A stretch of 63,321 nucleotides of DNA, from positions 1 to 63,321 of the forward strand of contig CAYMLL010000007.1 in the NCBI GenBank assembly GCA_964390645.1, read 5' to 3'. This document shows, in pieces, positions 34,080 through 43,064 of this stretch (position 1 is the stretch's first letter; each line of letters opens with the position of its first letter). The stretch is from CAYMLL01 sp964390645 (GTDB lineage Bacteria; Planctomycetota; UBA8108). The notes under the pieces were generated by a model. It ran no database searches. It worked only from the letters and a program-made list of their open reading frames with translations, and was not told the origin of the DNA. Made by a program: the position numbers and the translations under genes.

Positions 34080-35594
34080 ATGAGGCACACCGAAACACCC
34101 GTCGTCATCCGGCTGGTCCTTCTTGCAGCCGCGTTCACGGCCACGTCCGTTCACGCCCAGATCCGTGGAAAGCCGAAACCGGCGGTGTTCCCTCCGCTGA
34201 CCACCGACCAGGCCGCGAAGAAGCAGCAGGTCCTCGCGAGCCTCGAGGTGGATTCGACCGCGGCGGCCCGTCGGCCGAATATCGTCCTCTTGCTGGCTGA
34301 CGATCTCGGCTACGCCGACATCGGCTGTTTCGGTTCGAAGACGATTCCGACGCCGCATATCGACAAGCTCGCCGCCCGAGGAGTTAGCTTCACGAACGCC
34401 TACGTCACCGCGGGAACGTGCAGCCCGTCCCGCGCGGGGCTGCTGACCGGCCGCTACCAGAACCACTTCGGGTTCGAGTTCAACACGGGCTCGAAAGCCG
34501 TGACGACCCGCGAAGGCCGGGGGCTCGATCCGTCTGCAATCACCATCGCCGATGTCATGCGACGGGCTGGATACAGCACGGGTATCGTCGGCAAGTGGCA
34601 CCTCGGAACGCGAAAGCAGTTCCACCCGCTGGAGCGGGGATTCGACGAGTTCTTCGGCTTTCTCGCCGGTGCACACACCTTCATCACCCAGACCCGGCTG
34701 TCGAAAGTGGAGCGTTCGATCCAGGGCGGCAGGGGCGACGCGAGCGGGATCCACCGTGGCATGAAGAAGGTCGATGAGACGGAGTACCTGACCGACGCGT
34801 TCGCCCGCGAGGCGGTGGGCTTTGTAGAACGGCACAAGGCAGAGCGGTTCTTCCTCTACGTGCCGTTCAACGCCGTCCACACGCCGATCCAGGCGACGAA
34901 GAAGTACGTGGACCGTTTCGAGGACGTCCCCGATCTGAAACGGCGAACCTACTACGCGATGACCAGCGCCCTGGACGATGCCGTCGGTCGTATTGTCGAC
35001 GCCTTGAAACGAAACAAGCTGGAAGACGATACGCTGGTGATCTTCTGCAACGACAACGGCGGCCCCGTCTATACCGGAGTGCAGGACAACGGGCCGCTGC
35101 GACTGGGCAAGCTGTTCCTGTTCGAAGGCGGCGTACGCGTGCCTCTGGTGATGAGGTGGCCCGGGGTCATCCCCGAGAACGAGGTGCGCGACAACATCGT
35201 GAGCACTCTCGATCTTTTCCCGACGCTGAGCCGTATCGCCGGCGCGACACCACCGAACCGGCTCGGTCTACACGGAGTCGACCTGAGCGCGTGGCTACGC
35301 GGCACGAAGGCCAGCCCGGCTCGCGAGCCGCTGTTCTGGAGAAACGGACCCAACAAGGCGATGCGAAGGGGCAAGTGGAAGCTGATACAGGTCCCGGGTC
35401 ATGTCTGGCTGTTCGACCTCGAAGCCGACGTCGGTGAGCAAACCAACCTCGCCGGGAAGCGCCCGGACGTGACCCGGCAGATGCAACAGGAGCTCGCGCG
35501 ATGGGAAAAACGGATGAGAGCTCCGTCCTGGCCGGCACGTCCCGCGCGGAGAGATGCCGAGGTCGACGGCGTCCCGTACCGGGTCAACATCTGA
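34080..35594 (+). CDS. Secreted sulfatase (arylsulfatase A-like)
   Basis: A 504-aa protein started at ATG 34080, which begins a signal peptide ending at SVHAQ. An in-frame ATG at 34032 would add 16 polar residues. Sulfatase hallmarks are metal ligands in LLLADDLGYAD (D74, D75), formylglycine signature CSPSRAGLLTG (C114-R118), GKWHLG and CNDNGG, and a C-terminal subdomain with GKWKLIQVPGHVWLFDLEAD. It hydrolyses sulfate esters on a secreted or periplasmic substrate and needs the formylglycine-generating enzyme, which is not in the window. Unlike the sulfatase at 17413 it is intact. Confidence 0.93.
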   Translation: MRHTETPVVIRLVLLAAAFTATSVHAQIRGKPKPAVFPPLTTDQAAKKQQVLASLEVDSTAAARRPNIVLLLADDLGYADIGCFGSKTIPTPHIDKLAARGVSFTNAYVTAGTCSPSRAGLLTGRYQNHFGFEFNTGSKAVTTREGRGLDPSAITIADVMRRAGYSTGIVGKWHLGTRKQFHPLERGFDEFFGFLAGAHTFITQTRLSKVERSIQGGRGDASGIHRGMKKVDETEYLTDAFAREAVGFVERHKAERFFLYVPFNAVHTPIQATKKYVDRFEDVPDLKRRTYYAMTSALDDAVGRIVDALKRNKLEDDTLVIFCNDNGGPVYTGVQDNGPLRLGKLFLFEGGVRVPLVMRWPGVIPENEVRDNIVSTLDLFPTLSRIAGATPPNRLGLHGVDLSAWLRGTKASPAREPLFWRNGPNKAMRRGKWKLIQVPGHVWLFDLEADVGEQTNLAGKRPDVTRQMQQELARWEKRMRAPSWPARPARRDAEVDGVPYRVNI

Positions 35595-35695
35595 TGCGAT
35601 GAACCGGGCTGCGGCCACTTCGACCGGCGGACCTCCGGCCACGGGACCGGGACTCCTGCTGGCAGCCGATCGTGAGTGCCCGACCAGTCGAACGA

Positions 35696-37000
35696 TCAGA
35701 GCGTCTGAAGGTTGCGCTCCAGCACGTCGCCGTACTTCGCCAGCGCCGCCGCTCGCCGCTTCGGCAAGTGCATCGTCGGGAACAGGTCATCGCAGGGGAC
35801 ATAGTCGTCGAGCACGCGACGGGCCACCTGGATCTTGTGGACCTCGGTCGGGCCGTCGGCCAGCCCCATGTGGAACGACTCCATGACCTCCCTGGCGAAC
35901 GGCATCTCCCACGAAGCACCGAGCGATCCGTGGATCTGCAGCGCTCGCGTCGCGACGTTGCGATAGACACCGGGCATCGCCGCCTTGACCGCCGAGATGT
36001 CCTTGCGAACTCGCTTGTAGTCGTTGTACTTGTCGATGCGCCACGCGGTTCGCAACACCAGGAGGCGGAACATCTCCATCTCGAGCCACGAGTCGGCGAT
36101 CATCTCCTGGACCATCTGCTTCCTGGAGAGTTGCTCACCCTGAGTGGTCCGGCTGAGGGCCCGCTCACACATCATGTCGAAGATGCGTCGCACTCGCCCC
36201 GACGTCCGCATCGCGTGGTGGATGCGTCCGCCTCCGAGCCGGGTCTGCGCCACGGTAAAGCCACCACCGCGCGGACCGAGGAGATTCTCCCTCGGAACGC
36301 GAACGTTGTCGTACCGAACATAGCCGTGCGCCCCCCTGTCCTCCGCCTCGGATTCTGTACCCAGACCGATGTTCCGGATGATCTCCAGGCCGGGAGTGTC
36401 CCTCGGCACGAGAAACATCGACTGCTGCTCGTACGGCGGGTTGTCGGGATCGGTTACCACCATGGCGATGAGGAACGACGCGTAGCGAGCGTTCGAGGAG
36501 AACCACTTCTCACCGTTGATCACCCACTCCTCGCCGTCGAGCTCTGCGCAGGTCTTGAACACCTTCGGGTCGGCGCCACCCTGAGGCTCCGTCATCGAAT
36601 AGCACGAGACGATTTCGTTCCGCAGCAGAGGCTCGAGGTACTTCTCCTTCTGCTCCAGCGTGCCGTAATGGGCCAGGATTTCGCTGTTGCCGGTGTCGGG
36701 CGCCTGGGTGCCGAAGATCGTGGACGCACACCGTGCCCGACCCAGAATCTCGTTCATCAGCGCCAGCTTCACCTGCCCGTAGCCCGGTCCCCCGAGCTCC
36801 GGGCCGAGATGGCAAGCCCATAGCTTCCGCCTCTGGACAATCTTCTGGAGCGGCTTGATGATCTCGTTCCGCACCGGATCGTCGAGGTCGTACGGGGTCT
36901 TGATGATGAAGTCGAGCGGCTCGATCTCCTCGCGCACGAACTCGTCCATCCAATCGAGCTCATCTTGAAATCCGGGGTCGGTCTCGAAATCCCAGGCCAT
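35696..37000 (-). CDS. Acyl-CoA dehydrogenase (ACAD10/11-like)
   Basis: A 434-aa protein: ACHLGPELGGPGYGQVKLALMNE, CYSMTEPQGGADPKVFKT, WVINGEKWFSSNARYASFLI, and the C-terminal RALQIHGSLGASWEMPFARE followed by ADGPTEVHKIQVAR. The 'TEPQ…ADP' and 'W.INGEKWF.SN' patterns are those of the ACAD10/ACAD11-related group. It oxidises an acyl-CoA, with electrons to ETF. It is the last gene of a probable operon that starts with a 2-hydroxyacyl-CoA lyase and is 33 nt after the SDR. Confidence 0.92.
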   Translation of the reverse strand: MAWDFETDPGFQDELDWMDEFVREEIEPLDFIIKTPYDLDDPVRNEIIKPLQKIVQRRKLWACHLGPELGGPGYGQVKLALMNEILGRARCASTIFGTQAPDTGNSEILAHYGTLEQKEKYLEPLLRNEIVSCYSMTEPQGGADPKVFKTCAELDGEEWVINGEKWFSSNARYASFLIAMVVTDPDNPPYEQQSMFLVPRDTPGLEIIRNIGLGTESEAEDRGAHGYVRYDNVRVPRENLLGPRGGGFTVAQTRLGGGRIHHAMRTSGRVRRIFDMMCERALSRTTQGEQLSRKQMVQEMIADSWLEMEMFRLLVLRTAWRIDKYNDYKRVRKDISAVKAAMPGVYRNVATRALQIHGSLGASWEMPFAREVMESFHMGLADGPTEVHKIQVARRVLDDYVPCDDLFPTMHLPKRRAAALAKYGDVLERNLQTL

Positions 37001-37033
37001 GGAGGGCCCTCCTCGTTCGTGACAGTGCCTGGA

Positions 37034-37801
37034 TCAGGCGGGCGGGGCAACGGCCCCGCCGTCGATCTTCAGAACGGCGCCGGTGGTATAGCTGGACAGA
37101 TCACTGGCGAAGTAAAGCGCTGCACCGACGATCTCTTCGGGCTGGCCGCCGCGCCGCAACGGAATCCGCTCTTGCGCTCTCTTGCTGAAGGCCTCCATGT
37201 CCCAGGCCTTCGAGATGTCCGTCAGAAAGGGGCCCGGCATGATGCAGTTGACCCGAACCCTGGGACCATACTCGCCGGCAAACGCAGTCGTGATGTTGTT
37301 GACGCCGGCCTTGGCCGCCGAGTAGATCGTCTCGTTGGGCGTGGGATTGACCGCGGAGACGGAGCTGACGTTGATGATGGAGCCGCCGTCCCCGTCGTAC
37401 ATTCGCTTGCCGAAAATGGCGGAGAGCCGGAAGGGCCCCTTGAGATTGACCTGCATCACCTTCTCGTAAAGCGCCTCGGTAACCTCGTAAAGCGACGGGT
37501 ACAGCGGCGACATTCCGGCGTTGTTGACGAGAACATCGCAGCGACCGAACTCGTCGTACACAGCTTCACACAACCGGTCGCACTGGTCCCAGTAGCCGAC
37601 GTGGCAGGCGACCGGAAGCGCCCGCCGACCCGTCGCGGACTCGACCTCGGCAGCGAGCTTCTCACAGCTCTCGAGCTTGCGGCTGGCGATGACGACATCG
37701 GCGCCGTGGCGCGCAAACGCCTTCACCATCTCCTTGCCCATGCCGCGGCTGCCACCCGTGACGACCACCACCTTCGCGGACAGATCAAACGGATCAGACA
37801 C
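37034..37801 (-). CDS. Short-chain dehydrogenase/reductase
   Basis: A 255-aa classical SDR: TGGSRGMG (15-22), NNAG (93-96), Ser146/147, YSAAK (Y160, K164) and the C-terminal SSYTTGAVLKIDGG. Arg after the first strand motif and ASRKLE at strand 2 suggest NADP preference. It is likely a 3-hydroxyacyl or alcohol dehydrogenase in the surrounding acyl-CoA operon. Confidence 0.9.
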   Translation of the reverse strand: MSDPFDLSAKVVVVTGGSRGMGKEMVKAFARHGADVVIASRKLESCEKLAAEVESATGRRALPVACHVGYWDQCDRLCEAVYDEFGRCDVLVNNAGMSPLYPSLYEVTEALYEKVMQVNLKGPFRLSAIFGKRMYDGDGGSIINVSSVSAVNPTPNETIYSAAKAGVNNITTAFAGEYGPRVRVNCIMPGPFLTDISKAWDMEAFSKRAQERIPLRRGGQPEEIVGAALYFASDLSSYTTGAVLKIDGGAVAPPA

Positions 37802-37842
37802 GCGATCCCCTCATGTCGACGGCGACCATTTCGCTGGAAGGC

Positions 37843-38610
37843 TCAACTCCTGACCCAGTCAGCCTTGCGCTTCTCCCGGAACGCGGCCATACCCTCCGCT
37901 CCTTCTTCCGAGGCGAACATCCTGGCACTCCAGGGTGCCGTCTCCGCAAATCCTTCTTCTCGTGACATGAGCGGCACCCGGCGAACCAGCTTCTTGCTCT
38001 CCGCCACCGCGTTGGGACCGCCGAGGCAGATCATATCGATCTCCTCCTGAACGGCATCCCCGAGCTGATCTCCCGGCACGGCACGGTGTACCAGCCCCAT
38101 GTCGACGGATTGTTGAGCGGAGAACCGCTCGCCCGTCAGAAACAGCTTCATCGCGTTGTGTGCCCCGAGCTTGGGCAGACATACGACGGAAATCACCGCC
38201 GGAATCACCCCGATCCGCACTTCGCTGAAGCTGAACACGACATCGTCCGCCGTGATCGAAATATCCACGGCACCCACGATTCCCAGGCCGCCGGCGAAAG
38301 CCGGTCCGTTGACCGCCGCGATCACGGGCTTGGGGTTGTCCTGGATCTGGGTGAGCAGCTGTGGATACGGGATGACGCGCCCACCGGTTTCCTGGCCACG
38401 TTTGGCCTTCAAGTCTGCACCGGCACAGAAGGCGGGCGGAGACCCGGTGATCACGACACAACGAACTTCGTCGTCGTCGTTCGCCGCCAGCAGATGATCA
38501 TGGGTTTCCGCGATCAACGTCGGCGACAACGCGTTGCGTCTCTCCGGACGGTTGAGCGTGATCCAGGCGCCACCGTTGCGAACGTCGTACAGGGTCTGTT
38601 CCGTTGTCGG
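37843..38610 (-). CDS. Enoyl-CoA hydratase/isomerase family protein (LiuC/AUH-like)
   Basis: A 255-aa crotonase starting at MPTTEQTLYDVRNGG (38610); the upstream in-frame start at 38655 adds 15 unlikely residues. Motifs: LNRPERRNALSP, PPAFCAGADLKA, AFAGGLGIVGAVDISITAD, and FSEVRIGVIPAVISV. The second catalytic Glu is present (SEVRIGV), but the first is Gly in GGLGIVGAVD, as in several methylglutaconyl-CoA hydratase-like enzymes. The reaction may therefore differ from classical hydration. Confidence 0.87.
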   Translation of the reverse strand, partial: PTTEQTLYDVRNGGAWITLNRPERRNALSPTLIAETHDHLLAANDDDEVRCVVITGSPPAFCAGADLKAKRGQETGGRVIPYPQLLTQIQDNPKPVIAAVNGPAFAGGLGIVGAVDISITADDVVFSFSEVRIGVIPAVISVVCLPKLGAHNAMKLFLTGERFSAQQSVDMGLVHRAVPGDQLGDAVQEEIDMICLGGPNAVAESKKLVRRVPLMSREEGFAETAPWSARMFASEEGAEGMAAFREKRKADWVRS

Positions 38611-38676
38611 CATGAGTTTCCCGTCCGTTGCTTCTCCCGACGACTCCGCTGCCATTCGTGCGGGCTCGTTCGCCTT

Positions 38677-39447
38677 CTAACGGCCCTTCCAGTCAGGCGG
38701 TCGTTTCTCCGAAAAAGCCTTCGGCCCCTCAACGAAGTCCTCGCTGTCTCTCATGGCGACGACCGAGTCGTACTGCCTCTTCATGGACTCCTCGAGCGAC
38801 GCGCAGTCAAGACTCCGGTAGACCACATCCTTGCTCGCACGGATCGAGAGTGGCGCGCACTGGCAGATCGTCTCGGCCCAGCTCCGTGCGACCTCCGCCA
38901 GCTCATCATGGGGAACCACCTCGTTGACAAAACCGAGGCTCTTGCCTTCCTCGGCCGGTACGTGACGGCCGGTGAGAATCATGCCCAGAGCGCGCTTCAC
39001 CCCGATCTGGCGCGGCAGCCGATTCAAGCCTCCGGCGAGCGCAGCGAGTCCGACCTTGGGTTCGGGTAGCGCGAACTTCGCCCTGTCCGATGCGATGATC
39101 AGGTCGCAGGCCAGCGCGATCTCGAAGCCACCGCCCATCGCGACTCCGTTGACCGCGGCGATCACCGGCTTGGTGAGATCAAAGCGTGAGGTCAAACCGC
39201 CGAATCCACGCGGCATCGGCACTCGCTCGCCACCTTCCGCCTGGTAGCGCAGGTCGTTCCCTGCACAGAACCCTCGGCCACTGCCGGTGATGATGGCCAC
39301 CCACATGTCGGAATCCGCCGCGAAGTCATCAAACACCTCGCCAAGCTCTGCATTCCCTGGCGGGTGCAGTGCATTCAGACGCTCGGGCCTCTCGATGGTG
39401 ACAGTCATGATGTGGCCATCTCTTGCCACGCTGCTGAACTGGCCCAT
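38677..39447 (-). CDS. Enoyl-CoA hydratase (CaiD/EchA-like)
   Basis: A 256-aa crotonase from MGQFSSVARDGHIMTV (39447): IERPERLNALHPPGN, oxyanion-hole GRGFCAGNDLRYQ, AMGGGFEIALACDLIIASD with the first catalytic Glu, and FALPEPKVGLAALAGGLNR with the second. Both catalytic acids are present, so hydration or dehydration of an enoyl-CoA is expected. Carnitinyl-CoA dehydratase-like enzymes share LPEPK.G. It is a partner of the crotonase at 37843 in the same operon. Confidence 0.9.
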   Translation of the reverse strand: MGQFSSVARDGHIMTVTIERPERLNALHPPGNAELGEVFDDFAADSDMWVAIITGSGRGFCAGNDLRYQAEGGERVPMPRGFGGLTSRFDLTKPVIAAVNGVAMGGGFEIALACDLIIASDRAKFALPEPKVGLAALAGGLNRLPRQIGVKRALGMILTGRHVPAEEGKSLGFVNEVVPHDELAEVARSWAETICQCAPLSIRASKDVVYRSLDCASLEESMKRQYDSVVAMRDSEDFVEGPKAFSEKRPPDWKGR

Positions 39448-39572
39448 GTGTTTCCTCAATTCGTGCAGGGGAGAGCGAGTCGACTCACGGAATGATAGGT
39501 CGAACGCCGGGAAAAGTTAATCGCGTTCCCATCCCCCCGGCAGGTCACGTGGAACTGTAGCCAGCGTCATGC

Positions 39573-41063
39573 TCAACTGGTAGCCGCCCGGCACCGGCGC
39601 CGTCCATCGCGCGTCATGACTCCCGCGGCCAGCACCGCGAGCAAAGCCATGGTCCCACCCGCGATGAATGCAGGCTGATAGCCGGACGCACCCTGGCCAG
39701 GTTGGTAGATGCCCAGGAGCAGCGCGATTCCGAACGCGGTGCCGACCTGGTTCACCAGACGGTTGGCCGCCGTCGCGATCCCGAGACTCTCCTGTGGTAC
39801 CGCATCGGCGACGGCGGCGTGAAGCGACGGGCCACACAGCCCCTGCCCGAGTCCCTGCAGCACCAGACCCACGCCGACGACGTGGATCCATGTGTACGCG
39901 GTCCCCGCCGCCAGCACCGCCATGGAGCACGCGATGACTCCCGTGCCGATCACGGAGGCCCAGCGATGCCCGACGCGCGCGCCCAGAACCCCACCCACGG
40001 GGGACGCCAGGGTCAGTGACAGGGGTCGAAGAACCATGAACAGCGAAGTCCAGGCCACGCTCCGTTCGAACTCGTTCTGCAGCAGCAACGGGGCCAGCAT
40101 GAACGCCCCCATGTAGGCACCGCTCTGTAACGCGGCAGAGAGGATGGGTGCGGAGAAGTTGCGCCGCGCGAAGAAGCCGAGCGGAAGCAAAGGCTCCGCC
40201 GTCCTCCTCTCGACAGTGACGAACGCGAACAGGAACACGACGCCGAGCCCCGCCGACGCCCAGATCCACGAAGAGCTCAATCCCAGCTCGCCGACCCGAC
40301 CGAGGACGAACATCGCGCAGCCCGCACTGGCGGCCAGGAACAGCGAGCCCCACACGTCGAAACGCACCCTCTGGCGCCCGGTCTCCACGAGCACCGACCA
40401 CGCGAAGACGAGCGCGACGGTCGAGAAGACCCCCTGGACGATGAAGAGCATGCGCCAGCCCATGAATTCGACCATCGGACCGCCCACGATGAGGCCCAGC
40501 GAGGGAGCGGCGGCACCCATCATCGACCACCAGCCCATGGCACGCGTCCGCTCTTGCGGGCTGTACGCGCTGAAGATCAGCGCCATCGAGCTGGGCCCCG
40601 AGGCCGCGCCGATGACGGAAGCTGCCACACGCAGCCCGATCAAGGACGGTGCGTCCCACGCGGCTGCCGTCACGAAGGACAGCAGGGTGGCAGCCAGGGA
40701 TCCGAGCAAGAACACCCGCCGGTGACCGTAAAGGTCGCCAGTCTTGCCAAGCACCGGCAGAGCCACGGCCGAGAACAGAATCGGCCCGGTCACCAGCCAG
40801 GCCATCGTCGTCTCCCGTGCAGCAAGCTCCGCGGCGATGGTCTTGAGCGAAACCGCCAGCACCGTGAAGGTGAAGGTGTTGGCGAACATGCCCGCAAGCC
40901 CGGCGAACAGGATCCAGCGCTGGTGTACGCCACGCGCGGTCAGATCGGCAATCCAGCGATCGCGCACTTGCCACGGACCGCTGAAGCGTCCGTTGCGACG
41001 ACCGGGTGTCACGGGCAGCGAATGTCGTGCGGACTCTTCAGGAGGAGGGGTGTCCGACGTCAA
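39573..41063 (-). CDS. MFS transporter, EmrB/QacA-like (14 membrane segments)
   Basis: A 496-aa protein with a 45-residue cytoplasmic N-terminus and about 14 hydrophobic helices. The family loop motif is GKTGDLYGHRRVFLLG (2-3 loop), with a helix-5 motif region MMGAAAPSLGLIVGGPMVEF. This is typical of DHA2-type exporters of hydrophobic compounds. Its ATG overlaps the stop of the 2-hydroxyacyl-CoA lyase gene (ATGA at 41060-41063), so it probably exports or imports the substrate of that pathway. Confidence 0.9.
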   Translation of the reverse strand: MTSDTPPPEESARHSLPVTPGRRNGRFSGPWQVRDRWIADLTARGVHQRWILFAGLAGMFANTFTFTVLAVSLKTIAAELAARETTMAWLVTGPILFSAVALPVLGKTGDLYGHRRVFLLGSLAATLLSFVTAAAWDAPSLIGLRVAASVIGAASGPSSMALIFSAYSPQERTRAMGWWSMMGAAAPSLGLIVGGPMVEFMGWRMLFIVQGVFSTVALVFAWSVLVETGRQRVRFDVWGSLFLAASAGCAMFVLGRVGELGLSSSWIWASAGLGVVFLFAFVTVERRTAEPLLPLGFFARRNFSAPILSAALQSGAYMGAFMLAPLLLQNEFERSVAWTSLFMVLRPLSLTLASPVGGVLGARVGHRWASVIGTGVIACSMAVLAAGTAYTWIHVVGVGLVLQGLGQGLCGPSLHAAVADAVPQESLGIATAANRLVNQVGTAFGIALLLGIYQPGQGASGYQPAFIAGGTMALLAVLAAGVMTRDGRRRCRAATS

Positions 41064-42715
41064 GTCGTCAGCCAGCCAAACTGCTGTGGCTTGCGCCCGG
41101 CTTTCGGGTTCAACAGCACGTTCACCATGGCCGGACCGTCGAACGCCATCGCCTCGTCGAGAACGCCGCGCAGGTCCGCCGGCTCCTCGACGTAGAAGCC
41201 CTTGCCACCCAGGGCCTCGACCATTCCCTCGTAGCGAGCGCCGTACGTCAGGATCCCCGGCGGCACCTTCTTACCTTTCTCGAGCGGTCCCACCCCGACA
41301 CCGATCCCGCCGTTGTTGAGGATGATCATCTTCACCGGCAGGTTGTAACGCGCCATGGTCTCGATCTCCATGCCGGAGAAGCCGAAGGCGCTGTCTCCCT
41401 GCACCGAGACGACCGGAGTGTCCGGGCTCGTGACGGCCGCAGCCACCGCGAATCCGAGACCGATGCCCATCGTGCCGTACGTGCCGGCGTCCAGACGGTG
41501 CCGCGCCGCGTGGTTCGGCATCTGTGTGCGACCGATGTCCATCGTGTTGGCCCCTTCGCCGATGATGATGGCGTCTTGCGGTAACCAGTCGACGATGTCG
41601 CGGTACGCCCGGTAGTAGTTCATCGGCGATGAGTCGTCGTCAATCATCACCTTGACCGCTTCCGCATTGGCATGCGCCTTCTCTTTCAAAGCGGTGCGCC
41701 AGGCGGTTTCGGCCGGATAGACCCACGGACGGTCCTCCAGGGCCTGGTTCAGCTGACTGACGATGGCCTTACCATCGCCCACGAGCGCCACCTCGGCGGG
41801 CACGTTGCGCCCGATCTCTTCCTGCTCGATATCGAGCTGGACGAGGCGCACGTTGGGCTTGAAGCGCGGCGGCAAGCCGAAGTGCATGATCCAGTTCAGG
41901 CGTGCGCCCATCAGGAAGACGACATCGGCTTGTTTCAGCGCAGTGCTGCGGGCTGCACCGACAGACAGAGGATCGTCGTCCGGCATGACGCCCTTGCCCA
42001 TGGGGGAAGCAAGAAACGGCAGCTGCGTGCGCTCGATGAACTCGCGCACTTCGACCTCGGCCCGCGACCAGGCCATCCCCTTGCCCACGATGACGAGTGG
42101 ACTCTCGGCTGACTCCAGCGCACCGAGCGCGCGTGCGATCGCGTCGGGCTGCGCTTGCGGACGGGCCGGATCTTCGACCCGAGGAGGCTGTACGACTTTC
42201 TCCTCGTCGATCTCGGCCCGGATAATGTCGTCAGGGAAGTCGAGATAGACGGGGCCGGGTCGACCGCTCAGAGACGTACGAACCGCCTGCTCGACGTAGT
42301 ACGGAATCCGCTCGACGTGCTCGATGTCATGCGCGTACTTGCAGTACGGCGCTGCGAGCTCCGTCTGACGTTCCTCCTGGAAAGCGCCCATCCCGTTCTG
42401 GTATGTCGGCGACGCGCCGCCGATGAGAATCATCGGCCAGCAGTTCTCCTTGGCATTCGCAAGCCCCGCGAAGGCATGAATCACTCCCGGCCCCGACACG
42501 ACGAGACAGGCCTGGGTGCGACCGGTCAGGTAGCCGGCCGCCTGAGCTGCGTACCCGGCGGCTTGCTCGTTGCGCATGCCGACGTACGTGATCCCCTCTT
42601 TCTGCGCAGCCGCCGCGATACCTTGCACCGGAAACCCCACGATGCCGAACATGTAGTCGACGCCCTGCGCCTTGAGGCTGCGCGCCATCAGCGTTGCACC
42701 AGCGACCGTACCCAT
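41060..42715 (-). CDS. 2-hydroxyacyl-CoA lyase/oxalyl-CoA decarboxylase-family ThDP enzyme
   Basis: A 551-aa protein from MGTVAGATLMARSL (42715); the longer ORF adds 38 residues of no family character. The ThDP features are the activating Glu in MRNEQAAGYAAQAAGYLTG (E50), and GDSAFGFSGMEIETMARYN from G440 ending in ILNN. The segment GAFQEERQTELAAPYCKYA and the C-terminus AGRKPQQFGWLTT match 2-hydroxyacyl-CoA lyase (HACL1) better than oxalyl-CoA decarboxylase, which has a Tyr-Glu in place of FQE. It would cleave 2-hydroxyacyl-CoA to formyl-CoA and an aldehyde one carbon shorter. It heads a probable operon through to 35696. Confidence 0.87.
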   Translation of the reverse strand: MGTVAGATLMARSLKAQGVDYMFGIVGFPVQGIAAAAQKEGITYVGMRNEQAAGYAAQAAGYLTGRTQACLVVSGPGVIHAFAGLANAKENCWPMILIGGASPTYQNGMGAFQEERQTELAAPYCKYAHDIEHVERIPYYVEQAVRTSLSGRPGPVYLDFPDDIIRAEIDEEKVVQPPRVEDPARPQAQPDAIARALGALESAESPLVIVGKGMAWSRAEVEVREFIERTQLPFLASPMGKGVMPDDDPLSVGAARSTALKQADVVFLMGARLNWIMHFGLPPRFKPNVRLVQLDIEQEEIGRNVPAEVALVGDGKAIVSQLNQALEDRPWVYPAETAWRTALKEKAHANAEAVKVMIDDDSSPMNYYRAYRDIVDWLPQDAIIIGEGANTMDIGRTQMPNHAARHRLDAGTYGTMGIGLGFAVAAAVTSPDTPVVSVQGDSAFGFSGMEIETMARYNLPVKMIILNNGGIGVGVGPLEKGKKVPPGILTYGARYEGMVEALGGKGFYVEEPADLRGVLDEAMAFDGPAMVNVLLNPKAGRKPQQFGWLTT

Positions 42716-43064
42716 GATTCTCACCTCTCTCGAGTCAAGACAGCCGAGTTGTCGCACGCAGTCGGGCAATGTAGAGTCCACTGACACCCGACCCGGTTCC
42801 AGACAGGCTACGACCGCGCGTCGAAGCAAAGAACTTACTCCCGAAGACGGTGGCTTTCAAGCTACTGGAGCCGCATCGCGAACCGATGAACGACCGGCGC
42901 CCGCAGCCAGGACCGTGGTCGGAAGACGTAACCGGGCGTTCCGACCCGTCGATTCTCCGTCCCCCACTCCTGGGTGCCGGACCTGATTCTCCTGTCTTCG
43001 CCATTACGAAGCACAAGACCGACCCGCCCCGCAGAAGGCCGGCGGGTGGGATACGGTCGGGAAA
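42716..43064. other. Divergent intergenic region
   Basis: It lies between the lyase (minus) and the phosphatase-like gene (plus). A plus-strand frame (42850-43068) ends in an ATGA overlap with the next gene, but its composition is not protein-like. No other structure was seen. Confidence 0.4.
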
